From contig NZ_MSRR01000003.1 of assembly GCF_001956585.1 (NCBI RefSeq), positions 97,891-161,890 of the forward strand: a DNA stretch of 64,000 nucleotides, in the 5' to 3' direction. Positions 53,572 through 61,722 of this stretch are shown here, piece by piece. The first letter of the stretch is position 1, and every line of letters starts with the position of its first letter. Below the pieces are notes generated by a model. It was not told the origin of the DNA. It searched no databases and was given only the letters and a program-made list of their open reading frames with translations. A program made the translations under genes and the position numbers. The stretch is from Actinomyces naeslundii (lineage in GTDB: Bacteria; Actinomycetota; Actinomycetes; Actinomycetales; Actinomycetaceae).

Positions 53572-54996
53572 ATGACACAGGTACGACAAGCGCTCTCCTC
53601 ACTGTCCGGCTTTCCCGAGTGGCTCCCGGCGGGCCGCATCGTCGAGCAGCACTTCGTCGACATCCTGCGTCGTACCTTCGAGCTCCATGGCTTCAGCGGT
53701 ATCGAGACCCGCGCCGTCGAGCCGCTGAGCGAGCTGACGAGGAAGGGCGAGACCTCGAAGGAGGTCTATCTCCTCAACCGTCTGCAGGCGGACCCCGCCG
53801 AGCCCGACGCCGAGGCGGACCCCCGTAAGCAGCTGGGCCTCCACTTCGACCTCACTGTCCCCTTCGCCCGTTACGTCGTTGACAACGCCGGGCTGCTCAC
53901 CTTCCCGTTCAAGCGCTACCAGATCCAGAAGGTCTGGCGCGGCGAGCGTCCTCAGGAGGGGCGCTTCCGCGAGTTCATCCAGGCCGATATCGACATCGTT
54001 GGTGACGGCACCCTGCCGTTCTACCACGACGTCGAGGTCCCCCTCATCATGCATGAGGCGCTCAGCTCCCTTCCGGTGCCCGCGGTCACCATCCACGTCT
54101 CCAACCGCAAGGTGGCCCAGGGCTTCTACCAGTCCATCGGCATTGACTCGGGCCGGCTCATCGAGGTCCTGCGCGTCGTCGACAAGCTCGACAAGATCGG
54201 CCCGGAGAAGGTTGCCGCCGAGCTCACCCAGAGTGTCGGCGTGAGTGCGCAGCAGGCGGCGCAGGCCCTCAGACTGGCCACTATCACCGGAACCGACGGC
54301 CAGGACGTCTCCGGGCAGGTCCTGCGTGCCCTGGCCGGGGCCGAGCCCACCGAGCTGCTCGAGGAGGGGCTGTCCGAGCTGACCGCCCTGCTCGAGGCCG
54401 CCGGCCGGCGCCGCCCCGGCGCCGTCATCGCCGACCTCAAGATCGCCCGCGGGCTGGACTACTACACCGGCACCGTCTACGAGTCCTTCATGTCCGGCCA
54501 CGAGGACCTCGGCTCGGTGTGCTCCGGCGGCCGCTACGACTCCCTGGCCACCAACGGCAAACGCACCTTCCCGGGGGTGGGCATCTCCATCGGTCTGTCA
54601 CGGCTCCTGGCCCGTGTCATCGGCGAGGGGCTTGTGGAGGTCAGCCGTCCTGTGCCCACGGTGGTCCTCGTGGCAGTCACCGATGAGGCGCACCGCTCCG
54701 CCTCCGACGCGATCGCCGACGCACTGCGAGCCCGCGGCATCAGCGCCGACGTCGCCCCCAGCGCCGCCAAGTTCGGCAAGCAGATCAAGGCTGCCGACAA
54801 GCGCTCCATCCCCTTCGTGTGGTTCCCCGGCGCCGAGGGAGCACCGGACTCGGTCAAGGACATCCGTTCCGGTGAGCAGGTTGAGGCCGATGCCGCCACC
54901 TGGCAGCCGCCCAGCGACGACGACGTCCCGCAGATCATGGTCGCTCGTGCCGCAGCCGGCACTGGTGCCGACGTTGAGGCTGACTCGGCCTCATGA
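53572..54996 (+). CDS. hisS: Histidyl-tRNA synthetase
   Basis: Class II synthetase charging tRNA-His, 474 aa. Visible: SGFPEWLPAGRIVEQHFVDILRRTF with motif 1, motif 2 WRGERPQEGRFREFIQADIDIVG, the histidine motif RGLDYYTGTVYESF, SGGRYDSL and motif 3 GVGISIGLSRLLARVI, then the anticodon domain. ATG 53572 is favoured over ATG 53563 three codons earlier because the hexamer CACAAT ends 7 nt before it and no Shine-Dalgarno serves either. The stop overlaps the following GTPase gene (ATGA). Confidence 0.95.
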   Translation: MTQVRQALSSLSGFPEWLPAGRIVEQHFVDILRRTFELHGFSGIETRAVEPLSELTRKGETSKEVYLLNRLQADPAEPDAEADPRKQLGLHFDLTVPFARYVVDNAGLLTFPFKRYQIQKVWRGERPQEGRFREFIQADIDIVGDGTLPFYHDVEVPLIMHEALSSLPVPAVTIHVSNRKVAQGFYQSIGIDSGRLIEVLRVVDKLDKIGPEKVAAELTQSVGVSAQQAAQALRLATITGTDGQDVSGQVLRALAGAEPTELLEEGLSELTALLEAAGRRRPGAVIADLKIARGLDYYTGTVYESFMSGHEDLGSVCSGGRYDSLATNGKRTFPGVGISIGLSRLLARVIGEGLVEVSRPVPTVVLVAVTDEAHRSASDAIADALRARGISADVAPSAAKFGKQIKAADKRSIPFVWFPGAEGAPDSVKDIRSGEQVEADAATWQPPSDDDVPQIMVARAAAGTGADVEADSAS

Positions 54997-56786
54997 CCAA
55001 GAGCCGGGGCGAGCCCAGCAGCAGCCAGAAGGTCCAGGAGGCGACCAGGGCCCTATCCGCGCTGCGAGACAGTCTGACCGCCTTGTCCATGCCCTACGTC
55101 CTGCAGGGAACGGCAGCCGCCTCGGACAAGGCCACGCTCATCCGCGACCAGCTCGGCGACTACATCCTGCCGCGCCTGGCCAGCCTGGACGCGCCTTTGC
55201 TGGCTGTCGTCGGAGGCTCCACCGGAGCGGGCAAGTCGACCCTCGTCTCCTCACTCGTACGCCGACACGTGGCCAGGGCCTCTGCGATCCGCCCCACCAC
55301 ACGCCGCCCCCTGCTGCTGCACGCGCCGACAGACGCGGCCTGGTTCGACAACGACCGGGTCCTGGGCTCACTGTCGCGCCTGCGCGTGGACCCGGACGCT
55401 CCGGCGAGTCCGCCCACCGACCACACGCCCAGAGAGCTCGAGCTACGCGCCTGCGAGGGCCTGCCCGAGGGGCTGGCGATCGTGGACGCCCCCGACGTCG
55501 ACTCGGTGGTCGAGGACAACCGTGACCTGGCAGCCACCCTGCTGGCCGGTGCGGACCTGTGGATCTTCGTCACCACGGCGGCGCGCTACGCCGACGCCGT
55601 CCCCTGGGAGCACCTGCGGGCCGCGGCGCAGCGGCACATCACGGTGGCCGTCGTCCTGGACCGGGTACCGGAGGGTGCGCAGAGCGAGGTGGAGGCCGAC
55701 CTGCGGCGACGGCTCGTGGCTGCCGGCCTGGGAGAGGCTCCCGTCTTCACCATTCCTGAGACAGCTCTTGACGACGACGGATTCCTGCCCGAGTCCTGCG
55801 TCTCGCCGGTGCGCCAGTGGCTGGGTGCGCTGGCCTCGGACGCGGCTGCGCGGCAGGACATCGCTCACCGCAGCCTCATCGGTGCCATCGGGTCCGTTAC
55901 AGCCCAGAGCGAGCTGCTCGCCGTCGAGCTCGACTCCCAGGAGGCGGAGCACGCCGAGCTGCGCCGCGCAGCCACCTCCGAGCACGATGACGCCCTGGAG
56001 CGTGTCATCGAGGCCACTGAGGACGGCTCCATGCTGCACGGGGAGGTGCTGGCCCGCTGGCAGGAGTTCGTGGGAACCGGTGATCTGTTCCGGTCGCTGG
56101 AGGTCCAGGTGGGGCGGGTCCGTGACCGCGTCACCTCGCTTCTGCGGGGACGTCCGGCGCCGGCCAAGCGCGTTGAGCAGGCGATCGGTTCGTCCCTGGT
56201 CGAGCTCCTGGTCGCCGAGTCCCAACGGGCCTGCCTGGCCACGGAGCGTTCCTGGCGGCGTGCCGGCACCTCCCAGCAGGCTCTCAACCGTGCTCTGGCG
56301 GAGGTACCGACCCAGGCCGGACTCGGGGTCATCGCCGCGGCCCTCGTCCACGACTGGCAGCGAGAGGTGCTCCGACTCATCCGAGCAGAGGGAGCCGACA
56401 AACGGCTCACCGCCAGGCTGCTGTCACTCGGGGTCAACGGTGCCGGCGTCGTCCTGATGATCCTCGTCTTCGCCCACACCGGCGGACTGACCGGGGGAGA
56501 GGTGGGGATCGCGGGAGGTACCGCCATCCTGGCCCAGCGGGTCCTGGAGGCCGTCTTCGGTGACCAGGCGATGCGTGGCATGACCAAGCGGGCCCGGGAG
56601 GACCTCACCAAGCGCGCCACCGCGCTGTTCGCCAACCAGGCGAAGTGCTTCACCGAGGCCCTTCCGGTTCCGGCGCCCAGCGCAGACGCGCTGCGTGAGC
56701 AGCTGCAGACCTGTCAGAAGGCGGCGACCTCGCTGCGCACCGCACCCGCTCGAGACCGACGGCCGGCCGGGAGGCGGGTGCGGTGA
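54993..56786 (+). CDS. Dynamin-like membrane GTPase, first of a pair
   Basis: A 597-aa P-loop protein. The G1 motif GGSTGAGKST (residues 74-83), a Thr-Thr pair (RPTTRRP) as G2 and G3 DAPDVD (165-170) are clear; at the G4 position the sequence is VVLDRVPEG rather than NKxD, so base recognition may be lost or altered. A long helical region follows, then a hydrophobic hairpin (VNGAGVVLMILVFAHTGGLTGGEVGIAGGTAILAQRVLEAVFG), giving the plan of bacterial dynamin-like proteins. It is coupled to hisS (ATGA) and to the second GTPase (GTGA). Paired dynamin-like GTPases are known in actinobacteria (Streptomyces DynA/DynB, mycobacterial IniA/IniC); similarity here is by plan, not proven orthology. Confidence 0.8.
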   Translation: MTKSRGEPSSSQKVQEATRALSALRDSLTALSMPYVLQGTAAASDKATLIRDQLGDYILPRLASLDAPLLAVVGGSTGAGKSTLVSSLVRRHVARASAIRPTTRRPLLLHAPTDAAWFDNDRVLGSLSRLRVDPDAPASPPTDHTPRELELRACEGLPEGLAIVDAPDVDSVVEDNRDLAATLLAGADLWIFVTTAARYADAVPWEHLRAAAQRHITVAVVLDRVPEGAQSEVEADLRRRLVAAGLGEAPVFTIPETALDDDGFLPESCVSPVRQWLGALASDAAARQDIAHRSLIGAIGSVTAQSELLAVELDSQEAEHAELRRAATSEHDDALERVIEATEDGSMLHGEVLARWQEFVGTGDLFRSLEVQVGRVRDRVTSLLRGRPAPAKRVEQAIGSSLVELLVAESQRACLATERSWRRAGTSQQALNRALAEVPTQAGLGVIAAALVHDWQREVLRLIRAEGADKRLTARLLSLGVNGAGVVLMILVFAHTGGLTGGEVGIAGGTAILAQRVLEAVFGDQAMRGMTKRAREDLTKRATALFANQAKCFTEALPVPAPSADALREQLQTCQKAATSLRTAPARDRRPAGRRVR

Positions 56787-58495
56787 GCGCTGACCATACG
56801 GGCCACACAGACCACGCCGAGGCCGGCGGCCTCGTGCCTGTTCTCGAGGACCTGGCGCGGGCCGTCGACCTGGGGGCTCAGCTCGGTCTGGACGATGAGC
56901 TCACCCAGGCCCGAGACGTCCTCGAGCAGGCCTCTCACCGTCGACGTCTGGCGCTGCAGACCACGGTGGTCGCTCTCCTCGGGGCCACCGGGTCGGGCAA
57001 GTCCAGTCTGACGAACGCTCTCGCCGGCGCCGAGGTGTCCCGTACTGCCCGCACCCGCCCGACCACGACCCAGCCCCTCGCCGTCGTCCCGGACACCACG
57101 GTGGAGGCCACCGCGCTGCTGGACTGGCTCGACATCAGCCAACGGGTGCGTGTCGACGGAGCCTGGGGACTGGGTGAGGACACGGTGCTGGTCGACCTGC
57201 CCGATATCGACTCCGAGGAGCTCGCGCACCGGGCCATTGCCGAGCGCATGGCGGGAAAGGTCGATGTCCTGGTATGGGTCCTCGATCCCGAGAAGTACGC
57301 CGACGGCGTCGTTCATCGCGACTTCCTCACTCCCATGGCGGCTCACGCCGAGGTCATGACGGTCGCCCTGAACCAGGTGGATCGGCTCGACGCCGAGGGG
57401 CGCGACGCCGTGCTCACGGACCTGCGGCGAATCCTGGATCGGGAGGGGCTGGGGAACGTTTCGGTCGTCCCCGTCAGTGCCCGTACCGGAGAGGGAATCG
57501 AGACCCTGGCTCGCACCGTGGCCGCGGTAGCCGCCGATCGTCTGGCCAGTGCCCGCAACCTCATTGCCCACGCCCGTCGCGCCGCCAAGGAGCTGGGGGA
57601 GCGGACAGGGCTCATCGCCCCGGCTCTGCCAGGCGCCGTTGGTACGCGTCCGGCTGACGCTCAGGCGCAGCACGTGCAGCAGCCCCTGGCAGAACTCAGA
57701 CTGGCGGCGGCCGGCGTCGCCGGGATCGACGTCGTCGCGCGGGCCGTCGAAGGATCCGACCGGCACCGGGCCCACACCCGGGTCGGCTGGTTCTGGACGC
57801 GGTGGATCGAGCGTCTGCGACGTGACCCGCTGAGAGCGCTTCACCTCGGGGGAGAGCGTCCGACCTCTTCTCGGCCTGATGCCGCCGAGCAGCCCGACGA
57901 CGGTCGTGAAGGCGCCGTCATCGACCTCAGCTCCCTGCCTCCCGCCGGTCCGGCGGCAACGGGTAACCTGCGCAGCACCGCTCACCTCTACGCCTTGGCA
58001 GTCAGCGCGGAGCTACCGGAGGACCTGGCGACGCAGGCCGTCTTCCGCAGCGACGAACGCGCCGACAACCTCGCAGCCCCCCTGGACCGGGCGGTGTCCG
58101 CGGTGGACTATGGGGCGTGGCGCCGACCGGCCTGGTGGACGATCGCCAATGTGCTGCAGTGGGTGACGGCGCTGACCGCACTGCTCGGCGGACTGTGGCT
58201 GGTGGCGATCCATGTCCTGGAGGAGTACCTCCTGCTGATCGCGGTTGACGTCCCCCGCTGGGGGAGAGTCCCCTGGCCCACCGTCCTGCTGCTCGGTGGA
58301 CTGCTGATCGGGCTGGTCCTGGCCGGCCTGGGAACATTCGTGGCCCGGCTCCAGGCCAGACGTCACAGCAAGCAGGTCTCCCGCCTCCTGCGCCGAGCGA
58401 CCGACGAGGTCATCGATACCGAGCTCATCGATCCACTCAGGACCGAGACACACCGATGGGCGGAGCTCGCGCGAGTTCTGGGGCGAATCACCTGA
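56783..58495 (+). CDS. Membrane-anchored Era/dynamin-like GTPase, second of a pair
   Basis: A 570-aa GTPase with complete motifs: G1 GATGSGKSS (67-75), G2 Thr in RPTTTQP, G3 DLPDID (138-143) and G4 NQVD (197-200), G5-like VPVSARTG. The middle is helical; near the C-terminus two hydrophobic segments (WTIANVLQWVTALTALLGGLWLVAI and WPTVLLLGGLLIGLVLAGLGTF) anchor it to the membrane, followed by a short basic tail. The GTG start overlaps the upstream stop. Because its partner has a degenerate G4 motif, this one may be the active member of a heteromeric complex; the role is unknown. Confidence 0.82.
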   Translation: MSADHTGHTDHAEAGGLVPVLEDLARAVDLGAQLGLDDELTQARDVLEQASHRRRLALQTTVVALLGATGSGKSSLTNALAGAEVSRTARTRPTTTQPLAVVPDTTVEATALLDWLDISQRVRVDGAWGLGEDTVLVDLPDIDSEELAHRAIAERMAGKVDVLVWVLDPEKYADGVVHRDFLTPMAAHAEVMTVALNQVDRLDAEGRDAVLTDLRRILDREGLGNVSVVPVSARTGEGIETLARTVAAVAADRLASARNLIAHARRAAKELGERTGLIAPALPGAVGTRPADAQAQHVQQPLAELRLAAAGVAGIDVVARAVEGSDRHRAHTRVGWFWTRWIERLRRDPLRALHLGGERPTSSRPDAAEQPDDGREGAVIDLSSLPPAGPAATGNLRSTAHLYALAVSAELPEDLATQAVFRSDERADNLAAPLDRAVSAVDYGAWRRPAWWTIANVLQWVTALTALLGGLWLVAIHVLEEYLLLIAVDVPRWGRVPWPTVLLLGGLLIGLVLAGLGTFVARLQARRHSKQVSRLLRRATDEVIDTELIDPLRTETHRWAELARVLGRIT

Positions 58496-58496
58496 A

Positions 58497-58583
58497 ATGA
58501 CACCACCTACCCTTACTATCTGGTGTCATTGAGGTGTCATGATCTCTAGACAAGGCTGATTTATGGTGTCATAATGGTGTCAT
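58497..58583 (+). promoter_or_regulatory. Promoter with five TGGTGTCAT-type operator repeats
   Basis: Copies: inverted ATGACACCA 58497-58505; direct TGGTGTCAT 58521-58529, AGGTGTCAT 58532-58540, TGGTGTCAT 58564-58572 and 58575-58583. A promoter fits between and through them: TAGACA (58547-58552), 17-bp spacer, CATAAT (58570-58575), six bases, then ATG 58582. The last two repeats overlap the -10 and the start, as expected of repressor sites. Confidence 0.75.
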
Positions 58584-59208
58584 GCACATGGATGCCTACA
58601 CCGAGACACTGCGCCGCACCCTCGTGGAGACCTCGTGCCTGGGGGACGAACGGACCCAGGAAGTGGCCCACTCCCTGACAGTTGCACTCGATCCGGCTCT
58701 GCGCCTCGTTGCCCTGCAGGTGCTCACGGACACCGCCGATGAGCTCAACAGCGAGCTCGATGGAGTGCATGTCGCCGTTGTGATGGACGGATCGACTCCC
58801 CATCTCCTGGTCACCCAGGCTGATCGGTCTGATGAGCAGGATCAGGGCAACGTGGCGGGTTCCGAGTGCCATACCGATACTCCGGCGCGTGCAGTGCCCG
58901 AGGTGCCGGAGGGACCGGAGGTCCGCACGACGCTGCGCCTGCCCGAGTCACTCAAGCAGCAGATCGATGCCGCAGCCCGGGCCCGGGGGTGCTCGGTCAA
59001 CGCCTGGCTGGTGGAAGCGGCTCGCAGCGCACTGTCAGAACAGACGTCCGCGTCGGGCTCCCGGCGCTCGGCGGGTGCCGGGAGCGACGGGGCAGGGTCT
59101 GCTCGCGCTGCGAGTGGTCCCGACGGTGGCGGAAGCCCCTCCGGCCGGCCCGCCAAACCGGCACAGCGCCGGTCCTCGGGCGCGACGCTCACCGGGTGGT
59201 TCGGCTGA
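58582..59208 (+). CDS. HicB/Arc-like ribbon-helix-helix protein
   Basis: A 208-aa protein. Residues 1-80 form a mixed domain of unknown type (LVETSCLGDERTQEVAHSLTVALDPALRLV). Residues about 115-153 (RTTLRLPESLKQQIDAAARARGCSVNAWLVEAARSAL) are a ribbon-helix-helix DNA-binding domain of the Arc/HicB kind. The tail is disordered, Gly/Ser/Ala-rich, ending in TGWFG. A leaderless start at 58582 is indicated by a -10 six bases upstream; a second ATG follows two codons later. The operator repeats over its promoter suggest autoregulation. It pairs with a DUF4097 gene 114 nt downstream. No HicA toxin is adjacent, so it is not a standard toxin-antitoxin pair. Confidence 0.78.
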   Translation: MHMDAYTETLRRTLVETSCLGDERTQEVAHSLTVALDPALRLVALQVLTDTADELNSELDGVHVAVVMDGSTPHLLVTQADRSDEQDQGNVAGSECHTDTPARAVPEVPEGPEVRTTLRLPESLKQQIDAAARARGCSVNAWLVEAARSALSEQTSASGSRRSAGAGSDGAGSARAASGPDGGGSPSGRPAKPAQRRSSGATLTGWFG

Positions 59209-59322
59209 CCTCCTACCACCGCATCGTCGTGCCACCGATCTGCCCCTAGCCCAATCACTTGCCCGCTGCCTGCCCACATCGTGGCGGCTTGCGCAGACAC
59301 CTGGAACCTGAGGAGACCACCC

Positions 59323-60057
59323 ATGCCGATCTGGACCTTTGACCTTCCCGATGACATTCAGCCGATTCTCGCCCTGGACTTGTCCACTCTGAGCGTGGTG
59401 ACCGCGCCAGGGGCGGGGCGCACAGTCACCGTCGAGGCGGATGAGATCCTGGAACCCCTCCTGGACGTCACTGCCGACGGTGCCAAGGTGAGCATCCGTC
59501 AGATCGCTCTTGTAGGACGAGAGCGATTCGCGGGCATCTGGCCATGGGGCTCGCAGACATCTCGGGTTCGGGTCACGGTGCCGGACGGCACGCGACTGGA
59601 TGCCCGTCTCGATGCCGGATCGATCAGTGCCGAGCACTCCTGGGAGCAGGTGCAGATACGGACCTCGGCGGGATCGATACGCCTGGGCGACTGCATGAGT
59701 GCGCAGGTGCACGCCGACGCCGGCTCCATCGTCATCGGTGCCCTGCATGACGGGAGCGTGCGGGCCCAAGCCGGTTCGGTGCGCATTTACTCCACCACCG
59801 GCACGGTGTCGGCCCACACGGAGGCCGGCTCGGTCAAGGTCGTCGAGGCGTATGAAGGATCCTTGGATCTGTCTAGTGAGATGGGAACCGTGTCGGTGGG
59901 AGTGCCTGAGGGAACTGCGGTCCTGGCCGACTGCCATTCCGACTTCGGTCGAGTGACAACCGACCTGCCCCGCCAGGACCACCCCGACGCCCTCGAGCGA
60001 CGCCTCGAGCTGCGGGCCCGCGCCCAGATGGGGACTGTGCGGGTGCGTCGAGCCTGA
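59323..60057 (+). CDS. DUF4097 family beta-repeat protein
   Basis: A 244-aa protein made of short recurring beta units (DAGSISAEHSWEQ, SAGSIRLGDC, DAGSIVIGAL, QAGSVRIYSTTG, EAGSVKVVE), the pattern of DUF4097 adhesin-like beta-helices. No signal peptide or membrane segment is evident, so it is probably cytoplasmic. GAGGAG is eight bases before the ATG. It follows the ribbon-helix-helix gene and may share its control; in other actinobacteria these two families also occur side by side. Function is unknown. Confidence 0.82.
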   Translation: MPIWTFDLPDDIQPILALDLSTLSVVTAPGAGRTVTVEADEILEPLLDVTADGAKVSIRQIALVGRERFAGIWPWGSQTSRVRVTVPDGTRLDARLDAGSISAEHSWEQVQIRTSAGSIRLGDCMSAQVHADAGSIVIGALHDGSVRAQAGSVRIYSTTGTVSAHTEAGSVKVVEAYEGSLDLSSEMGTVSVGVPEGTAVLADCHSDFGRVTTDLPRQDHPDALERRLELRARAQMGTVRVRRA

Positions 60058-60072
60058 GAGCACGGACACCGA

Positions 60073-60089
60073 GCCGGGCCCCGCCCGGC
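60073..60089. terminator. Short GC hairpin between convergent genes
   Basis: GCCGGGC/GCCCGGC with a 3-nt loop in the 46-nt gap between the DUF4097 and CPBP genes; no T tract. Confidence 0.4.
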
Positions 60090-60103
60090 CGCGGACAAGC
60101 GGG

Positions 60104-60967
60104 TCACCGGGACCGACCTCGGAGTCGGCCGGTGCGCCGGGCCCACAGCCCCAGGCCCGCCGCCAGGACGATGGCGTTGGGAATAATGCCCACCATCGGG
60201 GAGACCAGCAGTCCCCAGCCCGGTTTGATCGGCAGGCCGCCCAGGGTGAGGGGCGTATGGCTGAGGTTCGCGATCGAGTGCGCGATGAGGCCCGGCCAGA
60301 TACTGCCACTGAGGATCCGAAGCTCGGTGAACAAGGGGACCCAGCAGATCGTGACGGGAACTGCAATGAGGGCGAAGATGATCGGGGGGACGTCGTAGAC
60401 CGAGCGGATGAGCGACTCGTCCAGGAACCACAGGTAGTAGGGCAGGTGCCACGCACCCCACACGACTCCGACGACGAGCCAGACTGCAGGGTCGGGCAGC
60501 CGCCGACGCAGGAGCCCGGGAGTGAGGTAGCCGCGCCAAGCGCCCTCCTCCGCGATGTTTTTGAGCACGGTCGGCAGGACGTTCACGGCGACGGCGCTCC
60601 CGAAGGCCCCCAGCCCGCCGGGGCTGAGCACCCCCGCCGCCCAACCGACGGCGATGGCGACGACGAAGGACAGCGGGAAGACGCCGATCGCCACCCCGTA
60701 GGCCCGCAGCCTGCCCGGCAGCCACGAAACGGCGTAGGAGCGGCGCAGCGACGGGTCGCTCAGAGCCAGGACCGCACCGACCAGCAGCGGCGTCATGATC
60801 CATACGAGAGACCCCTGTCCCTTCATGGAGTGGGCGGTGCCCAGGGCGTCGTCGACGAGGAGCCCGATCCAGCCAGAGCCGAGGACGACGACACTGAAAA
60901 CGACGAGACGGGTCAAGGGGCTTACGGCGGGTGCACCGCCGGAGGGAGATGCTTCATCCATACTCAT
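60104..60967 (-). CDS. CPBP family intramembrane metalloprotease
   Basis: A 287-aa multi-pass membrane protein of the CPBP (CaaX protease/bacteriocin-processing) family. Motif 1 is NIAEEGAWRGYL (Glu140, Glu141, Arg145), motif 2 WGAWHLPYYLWF (His174) and a later IAHSIANLSH supplies a third ligand. About eight hydrophobic helices. In bacteria such proteins are linked to bacteriocin self-immunity or membrane protein processing; the substrate is unknown. ATG 60967 is preferred; the TTG ten codons earlier is less likely. It follows the PadR gene by 53 nt on the same strand, so PadR probably controls it. Confidence 0.85.
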   Translation of the reverse strand: MSMDEASPSGGAPAVSPLTRLVVFSVVVLGSGWIGLLVDDALGTAHSMKGQGSLVWIMTPLLVGAVLALSDPSLRRSYAVSWLPGRLRAYGVAIGVFPLSFVVAIAVGWAAGVLSPGGLGAFGSAVAVNVLPTVLKNIAEEGAWRGYLTPGLLRRRLPDPAVWLVVGVVWGAWHLPYYLWFLDESLIRSVYDVPPIIFALIAVPVTICWVPLFTELRILSGSIWPGLIAHSIANLSHTPLTLGGLPIKPGWGLLVSPMVGIIPNAIVLAAGLGLWARRTGRLRGRSR

Positions 60968-60973
60968 ACCATG

Positions 60974-60987
60974 CAATACGAGTATTG
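60974..60987. promoter_or_regulatory. Inverted repeat between padR-type gene and CPBP gene
   Basis: CAATAC-GA-GTATTG, a perfect 6-bp dyad seven bases before the CPBP start, in an AT-rich patch unusual for this DNA that also contains two TTGCAT copies (minus strand). Candidate operator for the PadR protein. Confidence 0.4.
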
Positions 60988-61020
60988 GACTATGCAAGTA
61001 TGTGATGTTGATGCGTCTCC

Positions 61021-61599
61021 TCAGTGGCTGTCCTCATCATTGGTTTCGGTTCCCTCGGTGGCTCTTGACCGTGTAGTGCCGGCGTCCGCGGCGATGGTGC
61101 GCCGGGTCTGGGCGACCCACTCCAGCTGGGTCTTTGTGCCGTCGATCCCATAACGAAGCACTGCCGCCTTCATTGCGGTGTCGAGATCCACCACGTCGAT
61201 GTCGATCGCCTCCAGTTCCTCCAGCTCCCGGCGGATCCTCTCCTCGGCCTTGGACAGGAACGCATCGACTCTCTCGTGACCCAGTCGAGCCGCGAAGAAG
61301 AGCCGCGCCAGCAGGGGGTCCTTCGTCGTAATGGGTTCGAGCGGGCTCATCAGCCAGGCATCGAGCTCGGCGCGACCCGACTCCGTCAGACTGTGCACCC
61401 GACGATCCGGCCGGCCGCTCTGAGGGATGACCTGCGTCGAAATGGCGCCATCGGCCTCAAGGCGGTCGAGGGTGCGATAGATCTGGGACTGGTCGGCGTA
61501 CCAGAAGTAGACGACCGAGCTGTTGAAGGCTCGGCTGAGGTCATAGCCGCTCTGTGGTTGATGGGACAGCAGCCCGAGGATGGCGTGTCTGAGTCTCAT
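61021..61599 (-). CDS. PadR family transcriptional regulator
   Basis: A 192-aa regulator with the PadR winged helix at residues 1-90 (MRLRHAILGLLSHQPQSGYDLSRAFN, YADQSQIYRTLDRLEADGAIS, PDRRVHSLTESGRAELDAWL) and a helical C-terminal dimerisation domain of the Vir type (FFAARLGHERVDAFLSKAEERIRRELEELEAI). Upstream, TACTGT ends six bases before the ATG and no Shine-Dalgarno is present. It lies directly upstream of the CPBP protease gene, its likely target. Confidence 0.92.
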   Translation of the reverse strand: MRLRHAILGLLSHQPQSGYDLSRAFNSSVVYFWYADQSQIYRTLDRLEADGAISTQVIPQSGRPDRRVHSLTESGRAELDAWLMSPLEPITTKDPLLARLFFAARLGHERVDAFLSKAEERIRRELEELEAIDIDVVDLDTAMKAAVLRYGIDGTKTQLEWVAQTRRTIAADAGTTRSRATEGTETNDEDSH

Positions 61600-61663
61600 G
61601 CGCTCACAGTATGCGAAGAAGATCCCGCAGCACCCATCGCCTCACGTGACCGGCTGCGATGAC

Positions 61664-61697
61664 GGGTGGGGCAGCAACACGCGTTGCTGCCCCACCC
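61664..61697. terminator. Hairpin downstream of the helicase gene
   Basis: GGGTGGGGCAGCAAC (61664-61678) and its perfect complement (61683-61697), 15-bp stem with a 4-nt loop, 26 bases beyond the helicase stop on the minus strand. No T tract. Confidence 0.78.
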
Positions 61698-61722
61698 ATC
61701 GTGTCAGTGAGCCGCCGGGGAC

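Noticed and set aside
58497-58583. Short CRISPR-like array
   Set aside because: The repeats are 9 bp with irregular 2-23-nt spacing, one is inverted, and they overlap a promoter and start codon; they are operator sites, and no cas genes are present.
58582-59208. Standard HicAB toxin-antitoxin module
   Set aside because: The ribbon-helix-helix segment is HicB-like, but no small HicA-type mRNA interferase lies on either side and the partner is a DUF4097 protein.
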